DNA of 59,463 bases from JALZUE01 sp051251725 (GCA_051251725.1 JBPOFN010000028.1:1-59463); one strand, 5' to 3'; positions 18,301 through 26,619 are shown, counted from the first letter of the stretch. Notes: generated by a model from the letters alone, not told the origin. Made by a program: numbers and translations.

Positions 18301-19206
18301 CTCTGTTAACTGAACCGTTTGTTGATAAACAGGTCGAATTTTTTCAGCTGGCTCTGCTTGCGCTAGTTTATCGAGATCAGTTTGCGCCTTATGCTGTTTT
18401 TGTTGTACGAGCTTTTCTTGGTCTTTGGCAAGTTGTAGCTGACTTTTACTGTCGTTAAATTTTTCTAACCAAAATAAGGTGGCTTGCTGCTCAGCTCGAT
18501 CTTTTACCAACTGCTGCTCTTGTGCCACTAAGGTGGTTAATTCATTATTTAATGCTTCAACGGCTTCCGGCGTTAACGTCGCCAATTGTGCTTGGTTCGA
18601 TTTTAATAACTTTAAGTGCTCGCCGGCTTGTTTATGCTCTTGATAGACATGCTCAGAAACTAAACCATAAACGTCGGTACCCGTTAATTCTTCCAGTAAT
18701 TCAGCACGCTGATTTGGCGTAGCGTTTAAGAATGCAGCAAATTGCCCTTGTGATAACATCATCGATTTAGTAAAACGGCCAAAATCTAAACCGGTAATAC
18801 GGGTAATTTCTTGTCGAACTTGTGATAATTTTTCCGCTAAAATTTTACCATCGAGTGTTGCTAATTCTGATTTTGGCGCTTGCAGTTTGCCATCAACACT
18901 GCCTTTAGCTCGGCGCTGTGACCAAAACGCGCGATAACCTTGGCCTTTTACTTCAAATTCAACTTCCGCTAAACACTCGGCGGTATTGCGAGTCATCAAT
19001 TGATTTTGGCTGGCTGATACTTCCAGCCTTGGCGTTTCATGATAAAGCGCCAAACATATTGCGTCTAATAACGTTGTTTTACCGGCGCCGGTTGGGCCGG
19101 TAATCGCAAATAAACCATTATCATCAAACGGTGCTTGGGTAAAATCAATAAACCACGCCCCTTTTAAGGCATTGATGTTTTCAAAACGTAGGCTAAGAAT
19201 TTTCAT
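15394..19206 (-). CDS. sbcC: DNA-repair exonuclease ATPase subunit SbcC
   Basis: SMC-like ATPase of the SbcCD (Rad50/Mre11-type) nuclease, which opens hairpins and processes protein-blocked DNA ends. The 1270 residues show the Walker A motif TGPTGAGKTTLLDAICLALY near residue 39. Long Gln-rich coiled coils surround a central zinc hook CPLCG near residue 619. At the C-terminal end are the ABC signature TLSGGESFLVSLALALALSDL and the Walker B SLFLDEGFGTLD. It is longer than E. coli SbcC (1048), mainly through glutamine-rich coiled coil. Its ATG overlaps the sbcD stop codon by one base. Confidence 0.96.
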   Translation of the reverse strand: MKILSLRFENINALKGAWFIDFTQAPFDDNGLFAITGPTGAGKTTLLDAICLALYHETPRLEVSASQNQLMTRNTAECLAEVEFEVKGQGYRAFWSQRRAKGSVDGKLQAPKSELATLDGKILAEKLSQVRQEITRITGLDFGRFTKSMMLSQGQFAAFLNATPNQRAELLEELTGTDVYGLVSEHVYQEHKQAGEHLKLLKSNQAQLATLTPEAVEALNNELTTLVAQEQQLVKDRAEQQATLFWLEKFNDSKSQLQLAKDQEKLVQQKQHKAQTDLDKLAQAEPAEKIRPVYQQTVQLTEQQTRLLTQQTQAKTIIAAKEQFVTTASAKLAELQSNIAEVEQQSKITQNLIDKQVTPLDSEISALTTQLKSLAQQQQTNEQNKAGIDQQIQLLQNADLALNEKITGQQQTLNQQKHLELVKDKLGIWQHQFQQWQQDQQQQQSYLAKQQTAEQAKEKFENELAILAKQQQEVRVKQQAFVNNHALAQQELSKVIDNINQLGLVQNSQENTANSPLKVSEENTLQAFLNSGYQDQQVYLQLHNIQQQYLTNDHGLASVLLQVNDINEKSSGVESELSGLRVTYKALKQHEKDMLTVVEQQKAIALLTEQRNKLQAQQPCPLCGATEHPYVSNYQPPSLNEYEQRLLEATNNVEVLTQQGNELKQQKLVLENSQISLTKQQTELTQINQELLNQWQQLLPKLSEKNKQSLDINNSQTLTAEQNKKQQLIEQVQNLFATLTQQRTNLAALDGELSECEKTLTKYDAQLQMQQQQLSQLAQQTSQDNESHQLISQRLQVTEKTLVDEISAIYAAPVSSTLATVGQSLAILTDLTQFAAWFSAQELAISSYVTLQQQVTDNVEKQRLEQNNLLVLNEKQLNISEQISQLQQQVAQLTAELEQKHSARQALFGEQKVTTVKQQIADQREQANLQVSQQQNELNTLKQELDEQRGAQVSQTKQIQELAAQLAQANTAWQAALDKSIFSEQAQFIAALLPEAEQQRIAELAQKINQEQQTVKAKVEQANAQYVTLLAKQPSDFNQQTTMSMLQTALAELNETLKQTQITLGQSQQKLAQDNDLRKQQSTLIESIEQQSLIVADLGQLNGLIGSADGNKFRRFAQGLTLGHLVFLANQRLMKLDGRYQLQRKDSDALALEVIDTWQADSIRDTATLSGGESFLVSLALALALSDLVSAKTSIDSLFLDEGFGTLDNETLEIALDALDNLNASGKMIGVISHVESLKERIAVQIKVKKKSGLGYSELESQYRFQATSE

Positions 19207-20597
19207 TATTGCTCAGCCTCATGGTTTGCAGGCTGAATTAATTGACTAACAATTGGCGGCTCAGGTATTTGCTGTTTTGCTTTTTGCGCCTCTTCAACCT
19301 CTGACAATGCCTGAGTAAAAAGCTCGGTCAGTTTATTTTTATGTTCAGCGTTGGTAGTTTCCCCTACTGGCTCATCAGGTAATGCCAGCAATTTTAGCCG
19401 TTCCTGAAAAACATCAAGCGGGGTTAATTCTTCTAAGGTAATTTTTTCTTGTTGCTCTAACAGCTGCTGGCGCTGTGATTTACTGCGCCTGATCAGTAAT
19501 ATTTCAACTAACTGCTGAGTTAAATAAGGTTTAAGCTGCTCAGTAATTTTGGCTTGAATATCGCTGCGGTATTCGGTGGTTTCAATTTCAATGTCTAACC
19601 AAATGGCGCTGTGTGGTTCTTGCTCAGTTTTATCCATTTCAACTTTTTGACGATGGTTTGTGTGATTTTGTGCGTTAGCAATCAGCTGTTCAATTTCAGC
19701 CACCACGTTTTCAACACGGGTTTTAATCATCGCCATCGCTTGAAACCTTGGAATAGTCAAAGGCTCAATAACGGGTGGCTGGTCTTTTATGACATCGACC
19801 AATAAAACAACTTTATCTTGTTTGGCTTCATCAAAGCTTAATGGAATTGGCGATCCTGAATAACGAATATGCGCAGACTTAGCAATATTTTGCATTTGGT
19901 GAATATGGCCTAATGCCAAATAATCGACCGGCGGAAAGGCACTCGCAGGGAAAGCATCTAAAGTGCCGATATAAATTTCTCGTACTGAATCAGAGACTGA
20001 CGCGCCAACAGTGGTTAAATGCCCAGTCGCAATAATAGGTAACGGCTTTTCACTATGCTGCTCGGCTAATGTTTGTGCTTGTCGGTACAAACGCTGATAA
20101 TGCTCAGCAATCGCATATTGTAACTGCGACTGTTTATCGTGCGCCGACTGGCCCGCTTTACTTACCACCATTTCTCGCGGCCGAATAAACGGGACAGCGC
20201 AAATAACAGCGCCAGGCTGACCCGCTTTATTATTTAAAGCAAAAACCTGCTCAGCTTCTGCAACTAAGGTTGTTGGAATGACAAAAGTAGCAAACTTCGC
20301 TAATAACTGCTTTGATTCGGCCATCATGGCCGCTGAGTCGTGATTACCCGCTAATACGACTAACTGACATGAAACATCTAGTGCTTGTAATTTAGCAATA
20401 AAATCAAAATATAGTTCGCGGGCATAACTCGGCGGATTGCCGGTATCAAAAATATCACCCGCAACGACAATGGCATCCACTTGATGCGCTTTCACTTGCT
20501 CAATTAACCAAGTTAAAAATTGCTTGTGCTCTGCTGCGCGACTTTTACCAAAAAAATACTGACCAAGGTGCCAATCGGAGGTGTGAATAATGCGCAT
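19206..20597 (-). CDS. sbcD: DNA-repair exonuclease nuclease subunit SbcD
   Basis: Mre11-type metallophosphoesterase partner of SbcC, 463 residues. The phosphoesterase motifs appear in order: HTSDWHLGQ (residues 5-13), VAGDIFDTG, VLAGNHDS, GHLTTVG and ALGHIHQMQ. A C-terminal capping region with a charged linker follows. First gene of the sbcDC operon, with TAATG coupling to sbcC. The 463 residues exceed the ~400 of E. coli SbcD because of a long C-terminal tail rich in Glu/Gln/Lys. Confidence 0.95.
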   Translation of the reverse strand: MRIIHTSDWHLGQYFFGKSRAAEHKQFLTWLIEQVKAHQVDAIVVAGDIFDTGNPPSYARELYFDFIAKLQALDVSCQLVVLAGNHDSAAMMAESKQLLAKFATFVIPTTLVAEAEQVFALNNKAGQPGAVICAVPFIRPREMVVSKAGQSAHDKQSQLQYAIAEHYQRLYRQAQTLAEQHSEKPLPIIATGHLTTVGASVSDSVREIYIGTLDAFPASAFPPVDYLALGHIHQMQNIAKSAHIRYSGSPIPLSFDEAKQDKVVLLVDVIKDQPPVIEPLTIPRFQAMAMIKTRVENVVAEIEQLIANAQNHTNHRQKVEMDKTEQEPHSAIWLDIEIETTEYRSDIQAKITEQLKPYLTQQLVEILLIRRSKSQRQQLLEQQEKITLEELTPLDVFQERLKLLALPDEPVGETTNAEHKNKLTELFTQALSEVEEAQKAKQQIPEPPIVSQLIQPANHEAEQ

Positions 20598-20907
20598 TAA
20601 GTTAACTAGATAGGAGATTATGCATAATATTTTTACTTAATTTTACGCGGAGTTACAGCTATTTTTCATATCTGGTCAATTTATATAACAATATCGTTGG
20701 TCAGAGCGAAAAGCTGAGTAAGTTCTGCCCAGTTGCCAACATTTAAATAATTACGCTGACTGTCACTAACAAAAAAGCATCACATCTTAAATTAAAAGGT
20801 ATTCGCTTTTTTATCACCTCAGGGAATTTACTAAATTGCCCAAAAACGTTAGTGTGCTGTTAATACTAATTTTTAAATTATCCCATTACTTTTGAACTAT
20901 AAATTAT
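20598..20907. other. Divergent sbcD/mgsA intergenic region
   Basis: About 310 bases between two divergently transcribed genes, presumably holding both promoters. A 33-codon minus-strand stretch at 20681-20783 looks coding but has no start codon; see the rejected items. Nothing else recognised. Confidence 0.4.
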
Positions 20908-21366
20908 ATGAACTATAAAACAGTAAAAACGCCAGCTAATAAATCGATTGCCTTAGTTGCTCACGACAATATGAAACCCACCTTAATTAACTGGTGTAAG
21001 TTACATATTGAAAAACTCGCGCCACACAACCTTTATGGCACAGGTACCACCGGCTCGTTATTATCAAAAGAAACAGGCCTTGAAATTAATAAATTAATTA
21101 GCGGGCCGCTAGGTGGCGATCAGCAAATTGGCGCCCTGATCACCGAACAAAAAATCGATATGATGATATTTTTCTGGGATCCACTCGCCGCACAACCTCA
21201 TGATCCTGACGTAAAAGCATTATTACGCTTAGCTGCGGTTTGGAATATTCCGGTTGCCTGTAATGAGTCAACCGCCGATATGTTAATTGCATCCGCTTTA
21301 TTTTCACAAGCCTTTGATAAAAGCATTCCAGATTACGACAGTTATTTAGCCGAACGCACAAGTTAG
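20908..21366 (+). CDS. mgsA: Methylglyoxal synthase
   Basis: Converts dihydroxyacetone phosphate to methylglyoxal and phosphate in the cytoplasm, a bypass that relieves sugar-phosphate build-up. The 152 residues contain ALVAHDNMK, the phosphate loop GTGTTGSL, SGPLGGDQQIGALI with the catalytic Asp, FFWDPLAAQPHDPDVKALLRLA with the conserved His, and PVACNESTADMLI. Length matches the family. It is followed by pyruvate kinase on the same strand, 296 bases downstream, but a possible terminator lies between. Confidence 0.96.
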   Translation: MNYKTVKTPANKSIALVAHDNMKPTLINWCKLHIEKLAPHNLYGTGTTGSLLSKETGLEINKLISGPLGGDQQIGALITEQKIDMMIFFWDPLAAQPHDPDVKALLRLAAVWNIPVACNESTADMLIASALFSQAFDKSIPDYDSYLAERTS

Positions 21367-21509
21367 TTCTTTATTATATATTTTATAATTTCGCATTGAT
21401 TCGAGCTTAAAAAATGAAAATGTTAGCGCCAACATTTCACCTTTATGCTGAAAAACCAGTTTATCGGGGCTAGAGCCAATGCCCTATTTTGGAGCTATTT
21501 CGACAAATT

Positions 21510-21533
21510 AAGCTGTTTTTATAGCTTTTTTTT
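21510..21533 (+). terminator. Possible weak terminator after mgsA
   Basis: AAGCT and AGCTT (5 bp) around an eight-base T-rich loop, followed by a long T run. The stem is short, so this is tentative. Confidence 0.35.
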
Positions 21534-21661
21534 CAGCAATCCTAATAAAACATCAGGTAATTCACCTTTTTTGTAATTTAATTACATTTTTATGCAGAAA
21601 AATAAAACTAAATTCATTACAATAGCGCCAAAATATTCTTCTGTAATTTGTGAATGGAAAT

Positions 21662-23086
21662 ATGACTAAACAAACTAAAATTGTAGCAACGGTATCAGAC
21701 CTTAAAGGTGATGTTGAATTTATCGGTGAATTATTCAAGCGCGGTGTAAACGTTGTACGTTTAAATACTGCTCACCAAACACCTGAGGACACTCGTGCAG
21801 TAATTAAAAATGTGCGTGCTGTTAGTGAAAAAATCGCAGTTCTTGTTGATACTAAAGGACCAGAAATGCGTACAAATCTTAAAATTGAAGAAGATTTGAC
21901 CATTAAAACAGGCGACAAAGTTACTTTCCGTTCAGATGGTTTAGACGTAGCAACCACTAAAGATGCAGTGCAAGTAAACTATTTAGGTTTTGTTAACGAC
22001 GTACCCGTTGGCGCACACATCTTAATTGACGACGGTTTATTAGAATTAGTTGTCGACAGTAAAAGCGAAGGCGCTTTACAAACGACAGCCCTAAACAACG
22101 GTAAGATTAAGAAAAAGAAAAGTGTTAACGTCCCAGGGGTAGAAATTAACTTACCATCGGTAACAGACCGTGATAAAACCTTTATTGAAATGGCAATTGA
22201 CGCTGGTGTTGATTTCATCGCTCATTCTTTTGTGCGTAACAAACAAGATGTATTAGATGTTCAAAACATCTTAGATGCTAAAAACTCACCAATTAAAATC
22301 ATCGCTAAAATTGAAAACCGCGAAGGTGTTGACAATTTAGATGAAATTTTACCTGTCGTTTACGGCGTAATGGTTGCTCGTGGTGACTTAGGTATTGAAA
22401 TCCCAGGTTACGAAGTACCGTTAGTACAAAAAGAAATGATCCAAAAATGTATTGCTGCCCAAGTGCCAGTAATTACAGCAACACAAATGTTAGAAAGTAT
22501 GATTCATAACCCACGTGCTACACGTGCGGAAATCTCTGATGTCGCAAATGCTGTATTAGATGGTACTGATGCATTAATGCTTTCAGGTGAGTCAGCATAC
22601 GGTGACTACCCTTTTGAAGCTGTTGAAACTATGGCGCAAATCGCTTCACATGTTGAAGAAAAAATTGCTCACGGTATCAACTTAGATGCAACTCAAGCAG
22701 ACAGAGACAACTTACAAGCCTACATTTGTAAGCAAGTAGCAAAATCTGCACGTGATTTAGATGTTGACGCGATTGTTGTGCCAACAGCGACTGGTTCTAC
22801 GGCTCGTCAAATTGCTTCACATCGTCCAGCTGCGCCAATTTACGCGGCATGTTATACACCTGAGTCTTTACGTTTATTATCGTTAAGCTACGGTGTTGAT
22901 GCTTATTTAGTTGATGTACCTGAGCGTAAAGATGTTATTAGAAACTCTATTATGCCATTAGTTGAAAACAACACGCTTAATAACGACAGCTTAGTAGTTA
23001 TTGCTAAAAGTGCTCCTGGCGCACCTAAAGGCAAAACAAACCGCATGGAAGTTAACACTGTTGCTTCTTTTATTGCTAAAGACTAA
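21662..23086 (+). CDS. pyk: Pyruvate kinase, divergent clade
   Basis: Last step of glycolysis: phosphoenolpyruvate plus ADP to pyruvate plus ATP. The 474 residues show the barrel core VDTKGPEMRTN, AHSFVRNKQDV, KIENREGVDNL, VMVARGDLGIEIP, ITATQMLESMIHNPRATRAEISDVANAVLDGTDALMLSGESAYG and a C-terminal domain to residue 474. The N-terminal substrate loop, NFSHG in E. coli PykF, is here NTAHQ, and the first strand reads KIVATVSDLKGD instead of KIVCTIGP. Both resemble the Bacteroidetes-type enzyme. ATG 21662 is the natural start; an in-frame GTG at 21650 is less likely. A good terminator follows. Confidence 0.95.
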   Translation: MTKQTKIVATVSDLKGDVEFIGELFKRGVNVVRLNTAHQTPEDTRAVIKNVRAVSEKIAVLVDTKGPEMRTNLKIEEDLTIKTGDKVTFRSDGLDVATTKDAVQVNYLGFVNDVPVGAHILIDDGLLELVVDSKSEGALQTTALNNGKIKKKKSVNVPGVEINLPSVTDRDKTFIEMAIDAGVDFIAHSFVRNKQDVLDVQNILDAKNSPIKIIAKIENREGVDNLDEILPVVYGVMVARGDLGIEIPGYEVPLVQKEMIQKCIAAQVPVITATQMLESMIHNPRATRAEISDVANAVLDGTDALMLSGESAYGDYPFEAVETMAQIASHVEEKIAHGINLDATQADRDNLQAYICKQVAKSARDLDVDAIVVPTATGSTARQIASHRPAAPIYAACYTPESLRLLSLSYGVDAYLVDVPERKDVIRNSIMPLVENNTLNNDSLVVIAKSAPGAPKGKTNRMEVNTVASFIAKD

Positions 23087-23175
23087 TACTTAATAATTTT
23101 ATTATCTAGCTCAGCATTGTCAGTAACAAGTGTAACTAACGAATCTAGCGAACTAATGAAACTTTAAGAAAAATT

Positions 23176-23203
23176 AAGGCTTAACTTCAGTTAGGCCTTT
23201 TTT
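23176..23203 (+). terminator. Terminator after pyk
   Basis: AAGGCTTAAC pairs with GTTAGGCCTT (10 bp with one G-T pair) around TTCA, then a T run. Confidence 0.9.
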
Positions 23204-23230
23204 ATGTGCTTAGATACAATATGACTATAC

Positions 23231-23254
23231 TGCTCACTTGCTCACTTGCTCACT
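23231..23254. repeat. Octanucleotide tandem repeat (TGCTCACT)3
   Basis: Three perfect copies of TGCTCACT ending 13 bases before the start codon of the DUF1801-like gene. Copy-number change would alter the leader length, and the frame of any upstream start, but not the gene itself if it begins at ATG 23268. Confidence 0.95.
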
Positions 23255-23267
23255 TTGGATTAATCAC

Positions 23268-23672
23268 ATGGACTTAGCTGTAAAACAAAAATTTGAATCA
23301 TATCCGCAAACTGCTGTGAGCCAACTTTATGTCATTCGCGAGCTGATTTATAAAGTCGCCGAGCAATGCGAAATAGATGATTTAACAGAAACATTAAAAT
23401 GGGGTGAGCCTAGTTATATTACAAAGTGCGGCAGTACAATCAGATTTGATTGGAAAGCAAAAGCGCCTGCGCAATATTGTCTTTATTTTAATTGTAGAAC
23501 CACTTTAGTAGCAACTTTTAAAGAAGTCTATGGTGATATCTTTACCTACGATGGTAATAGAGCGATTATTTTTACGTTAGGCGCTGACGTTCCGATGCCA
23601 GCGTTAGCGCATTGTATTTCGATGGCATTATGCTATAAAAAGATCAAACACCTTGAATTATTAGGAGCCTAG
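23268..23672 (+). CDS. DUF1801 (YdhG-like) domain protein
   Basis: A 134-residue protein resembling DUF1801: an N-terminal helix with YPQTAVSQLYVIRELIYKVA, then LTETLKWGEPSYITK, DWKAKAPAQYCLYFNC and a C-terminal ALCYKKIKHLELLG. Relatives have been linked to iron chaperone (frataxin-like) roles, but function is not settled. I prefer ATG 23268, preceded by GGAT, to an in-frame upstream ATG at 23238, because the added residues would come from the tandem repeat. Confidence 0.8.
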   Translation: MDLAVKQKFESYPQTAVSQLYVIRELIYKVAEQCEIDDLTETLKWGEPSYITKCGSTIRFDWKAKAPAQYCLYFNCRTTLVATFKEVYGDIFTYDGNRAIIFTLGADVPMPALAHCISMALCYKKIKHLELLGA

Positions 23673-23912
23673 AGCGATTGTATAATCTAACCGCGCAATG
23701 AAATGTGATATTAAATATTAATGCTACTATTCAATCTACTACAAGCGAATACTAAGTCTATTATCTAAATTAATAGCAAACTAATAACAAGTTAATCGCT
23801 AACTTACACTATAGCGGTAATATCACGGTAAACACTTTACCGTAAAATGAATAAAATACTGCCGCCAACTTCGGCGCCAGTACACTTTAAGTGCATGAAA
23901 TAAGAAATAAAT

Positions 23913-24251
23913 ATGCGTAAATCAGATAAAAAAATAGATAATCAACTTCGGCTAGCACTAACCGATGTTTGCGAGACAGCGCTAAAAGACTTTATCGGTT
24001 TTGAATGGCTCACCCATGTTGTGAACTACGATAATTTCCCTAAAACATTAAAGATAGTTTGTGTGTTTGACACCAACGAACACCTGACCAGTTTTACCGT
24101 TAATAATCAACACCTAAAACTCAATGCGCTAATTGCGGATAAACTGAATGGGCTTGGCATTAAACTTAATAATATTGCTCAGCATATCAGTTATGACAGT
24201 GAAGAAGACTGTCAGAAAAAACATCAGGGAAAATGGGCTGATCGGCTTTAA
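23913..24251 (+). CDS. Conserved hypothetical protein of Shewanella/Vibrio type
   Basis: A 112-residue soluble protein beginning MRKSDKKIDNQLRLALTDVC, with a middle FEWLTHVVNYDNFPKTLKIVCVFD and ending KKHQGKWADRL. I recall very similar proteins in Shewanella and Vibrio, sometimes labelled Fis-family regulator, but I see no Fis helix-turn-helix and do not support that label. Function unknown. Confidence 0.75.
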   Translation: MRKSDKKIDNQLRLALTDVCETALKDFIGFEWLTHVVNYDNFPKTLKIVCVFDTNEHLTSFTVNNQHLKLNALIADKLNGLGIKLNNIAQHISYDSEEDCQKKHQGKWADRL

Positions 24252-24293
24252 GGTTAATGTTCTTAGGGCATTAAAGTGTTTTATAGTTAGCGT

Positions 24294-24473
24294 TTAAACT
24301 TTTTTTTTAGCTTGCAGCGCTAATATTTTGCTATTGATCTGCTCAGCTTCTACCGTTAACTGAGCATAGCTCTTAATATCTCCATTGCGTTGCGCCTGCA
24401 TAGCTTGTTCTAACTTTATTTCATAAAGCTTATTTAATTTTTTACTTGGATCTGACTTAAAAAATGAAAACAT
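24294..24473 (-). CDS. DUF6435-type 59-residue protein
   Basis: A short gene encoding MFSFFKSDPSKKLNKLYEIK and continuing through AMQAQRNGDIKSYAQLTVEAE to LQAKKKV. This matches the small DUF6435 proteins of marine gammaproteobacteria, all of similar length with the AMxAQRxGDIxxYA core. Mostly helical, charged, no membrane segment; role unknown. It is monocistronic, between convergent 23913-24251 and the RRM gene on the same strand. Confidence 0.85.
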   Translation of the reverse strand: MFSFFKSDPSKKLNKLYEIKLEQAMQAQRNGDIKSYAQLTVEAEQINSKILALQAKKKV

Positions 24474-24557
24474 AATTGGTTCTTCTAAGTGGTCATAAAA
24501 ATTAACATTAAACTGTAAATGCTGAATGCTGAATGCTAATATTGAATTATAAAAAGT

Positions 24558-24587
24558 AAAAAGCCAGCATCACTTCGCTGGCTTTTT
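24558..24587 (-). terminator. Terminator after the RRM gene, bidirectional form
   Basis: AAAAAGCCAGC pairs perfectly with GCTGGCTTTTT (11 bp) around an eight-base loop, with A/T runs on both sides. On the minus strand it follows the RRM-protein gene by about 60 bases. Confidence 0.88.
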
Positions 24588-24647
24588 GCTTTAAGGCGCT
24601 GCCGCAAAGCGATAACGACTTAACAATTAATAAGCAGTGAAACGCTG

Positions 24648-24884
24648 CTATTTTGCTATTTTCACGCGGATCTTATTCTTACCGAGCCTAGTTTCGTGCA
24701 AAGTAGCTAAAGCTGATTTAGCTTCTTTTTCATCAGGCATTTCGACAAAAGCAAAACCTTTCGATTTGGCCGTTGCTTGATCTAAAACTAAATTACATTG
24801 AGAAACAGAGCCATGCTCTGAAAATAAAATGCGGAGTTCTTGCTCGGTAGTTGTGCGAGAAAGGTTACGAACTAAAAGTTTCAT
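24648..24884 (-). CDS. RNA recognition motif (RRM) protein
   Basis: A 78-residue single-domain RRM protein that probably binds single-stranded RNA. RNP2 is KLLVRNL at residues 2-8 and RNP1 is KGFAFVEM at about 42-49; the fold ends in KIRVKIAK. Stand-alone bacterial RRM proteins of this size are often cold-induced. Its own terminator follows. Confidence 0.92.
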   Translation of the reverse strand: MKLLVRNLSRTTTEQELRILFSEHGSVSQCNLVLDQATAKSKGFAFVEMPDEKEAKSALATLHETRLGKNKIRVKIAK

Positions 24885-25338
24885 AATAAACCGTGGTTAT
24901 GTTGTTGCGAACTGAATTGTCTCATATATTTGAAAGACACCAAAATATATTATCTATTTAAGCAAAATTAATATTTTACTTAAATAGCCAATCGCTTAAT
25001 AAAAGCTAAAAACTGCTCTTTGCTTTGATTGTTGAACTTTATATACGCGGTTTTTTCTTTGCCCTGCCAACCTTTGCTATTGTTACTATAAACCCTAGAA
25101 TGAAAACTGCGTTTTAATAAGAGCCGTTAATTCTGAATTAACGCGAATATAATCGCTGTTAAGTTTATGATAATCCCGTTGCTACTTAGCTAAATTTTGC
25201 ATACAACCGCCCAAAATAAATACAATGAAATTGCTATTAATTTTAGTTGAGATTTTCGAACTCTTGAGCTTACTGCGCCGCAAAAGCTGTTGCTATTACA
25301 GTACACAGCACCAGATTTATACAGCACTCAACACAAAT
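24885..25338. other. Intergenic region between the RRM gene and lacI
   Basis: About 450 AT-rich bases. The minus strand at 24980-25126 has a 49-codon open stretch with coding-like composition but no start codon; see rejected items. No repeat or RNA recognised. It holds the RRM promoter on the minus strand. Confidence 0.4.
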
Positions 25339-26373
25339 TTATTTCAATGCTTGGCTTGATTCACGATCGATTATTTCAAAATCTAACACATGGCGAAATT
25401 CACGCGGATTAAAACGCGATAAATCATCATATTTACCCGAGATCAATAAATTAATCGCTAACTCTGCCATTTCTTGCAGTGGTTGGCGCACCGTTGAAAT
25501 ACATGGCCATACGGTTGTCGCCAGCTGAGTATCATCAAACCCAACAATAGAAAGCTGATCTGGCACCGTAATATTTTTCATATGAGCCGCCGCAATCGCC
25601 GCCGCTGCCATATCATCATTACTGGCATAAATAGCCGTTGGCCGGTCTTCTAACGCTAAAATATTACTCGCCGCCGTTAAACCTGATTTATACGTAAAGT
25701 AACCTTGTTCAATATATTCTGGTGGTACGGTAATTTTATTTGAACGTAGGGCATCAAGGTAACCTTGGTAACGTAATCGACTTGCCCCTTGATTAGGATG
25801 GCCAATAATATGGCCTATTTTGCTATGGCCTTGTTTAATTAAATTTTCAGTGACTTCAAACGATGCTTGGTAATCATCTAAGCAAATATAAGGTGATACG
25901 GTTAAGTCGCTATCAGGCGAGATACGGACAAAAGGTACGTTCGCTTCTCTTAATATTGCTATCACTTCCGGCATATCACACACCGGCGGCAATAAAATCA
26001 TACCGTCAACTTGGGTAATATCAATCAAGTCTTTAACTGAATTTATAGTTGTTTCAATATTAGGATCCGCTTCATCAACCACTAAATGATAACCACTGGC
26101 GCGGCAACGTTTTAAAGCCCCTAATAAAAATTTACTCACATAAGAAGCACTTGGGTTGTCGTATAACAAGCCAATGAAAAATGATTTAGTACTGGCTAGG
26201 CGCCGAGCTGAAACATTGGGCCGATAATTTAACTCTTTAACCACTTCTAATACTTTTTGACGAGTTTTATCACTAACCTTTTCGTCTTGGTTAAGTACTC
26301 TTGATACTGTCATCATGGAAACGCCAGATTTTTCCGCGACATCATGTATTCTTGTTCGTTTTGCCTTAACCAT
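25339..26373 (-). CDS. LacI-family transcriptional regulator of the glycan island
   Basis: A 344-residue LacI/GalR repressor. The helix-turn-helix TRIHDVAEKSGVSMMTVSRVLN lies near residues 7-28, with the hinge helix YRPNVSARRLAS. A periplasmic-binding-like sensor domain follows (IGLLYDNPSASYVSKFLLGAL, AIYASNDDMAAAAIAAAH, SIVGFDDTQLATTVWP). ATG 26373 with AAAAGG upstream is the best start; a TTG immediately before it is also in frame. It probably senses an oligosaccharide or sugar and controls the receptor and glycosidase genes, because matching palindromes sit before all of them. Confidence 0.93.
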   Translation of the reverse strand: MVKAKRTRIHDVAEKSGVSMMTVSRVLNQDEKVSDKTRQKVLEVVKELNYRPNVSARRLASTKSFFIGLLYDNPSASYVSKFLLGALKRCRASGYHLVVDEADPNIETTINSVKDLIDITQVDGMILLPPVCDMPEVIAILREANVPFVRISPDSDLTVSPYICLDDYQASFEVTENLIKQGHSKIGHIIGHPNQGASRLRYQGYLDALRSNKITVPPEYIEQGYFTYKSGLTAASNILALEDRPTAIYASNDDMAAAAIAAAHMKNITVPDQLSIVGFDDTQLATTVWPCISTVRQPLQEMAELAINLLISGKYDDLSRFNPREFRHVLDFEIIDRESSQALK

Positions 26374-26452
26374 CAAGTGACCTTTTAAAAATCAATAACT
26401 GTACATATAAATGACAGATTAACATAAATAATATCTGATAAGAATAATTAGC

Positions 26453-26462
26453 TAAGCGCTTA
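26453..26462. promoter_or_regulatory. Palindrome TAAGCGCTTA upstream of lacI
   Basis: A perfect 10-base palindrome about 80 bases upstream of the lacI start codon. It differs from the 14-bp operator shared by the island, so it may bind another regulator or be chance. Confidence 0.35.
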
Positions 26463-26532
26463 AACTAAAAGAACATAAATAAATATTCAGCCGTTGTAAA
26501 ACATTATGAAAAGTCATAAAAACTGTCATAAC

Positions 26533-26546
26533 TGGTAACGTTAACA
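26533..26546. promoter_or_regulatory. LacI-type operator copy 1 (upstream of lacI)
   Basis: TGGTAACGTTAACA fits the palindrome TGNTANCGNTANCA with its central CG, as bound by LacI-family proteins. It lies about 160 bases upstream of the lacI start and suggests autoregulation. Confidence 0.65.
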
Positions 26547-26619
26547 GCCCTGCAGAAACTGCCTTTATTTAACCTTCTATTTTAGTAAATCAATCAAACG
26601 CCCGCGGTCACCTAAAGCA

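Noticed and set aside
15581..20000. Many plus-strand open frames across sbcC and sbcD
   Set aside because: They are antisense to strongly supported genes with Gln-rich coiled coils and have no family-like sequence.
20681..20783. Minus-strand 33-codon stretch upstream of sbcD
   Set aside because: Looks coding (VSDSQRNYLNVGNWAELTQ) but opens just after a stop with no start codon. Removing one T from a T run would give an ATG start. Too short and speculative.
24980..25126. Minus-strand 49-codon open stretch ending YIKFNNQSKEQFLAFIKRLAI-like
   Set aside because: The residue composition looks coding, but there is no ATG, GTG or TTG at its upstream end and I recognise no family. It may be a gene remnant; not enough to call.
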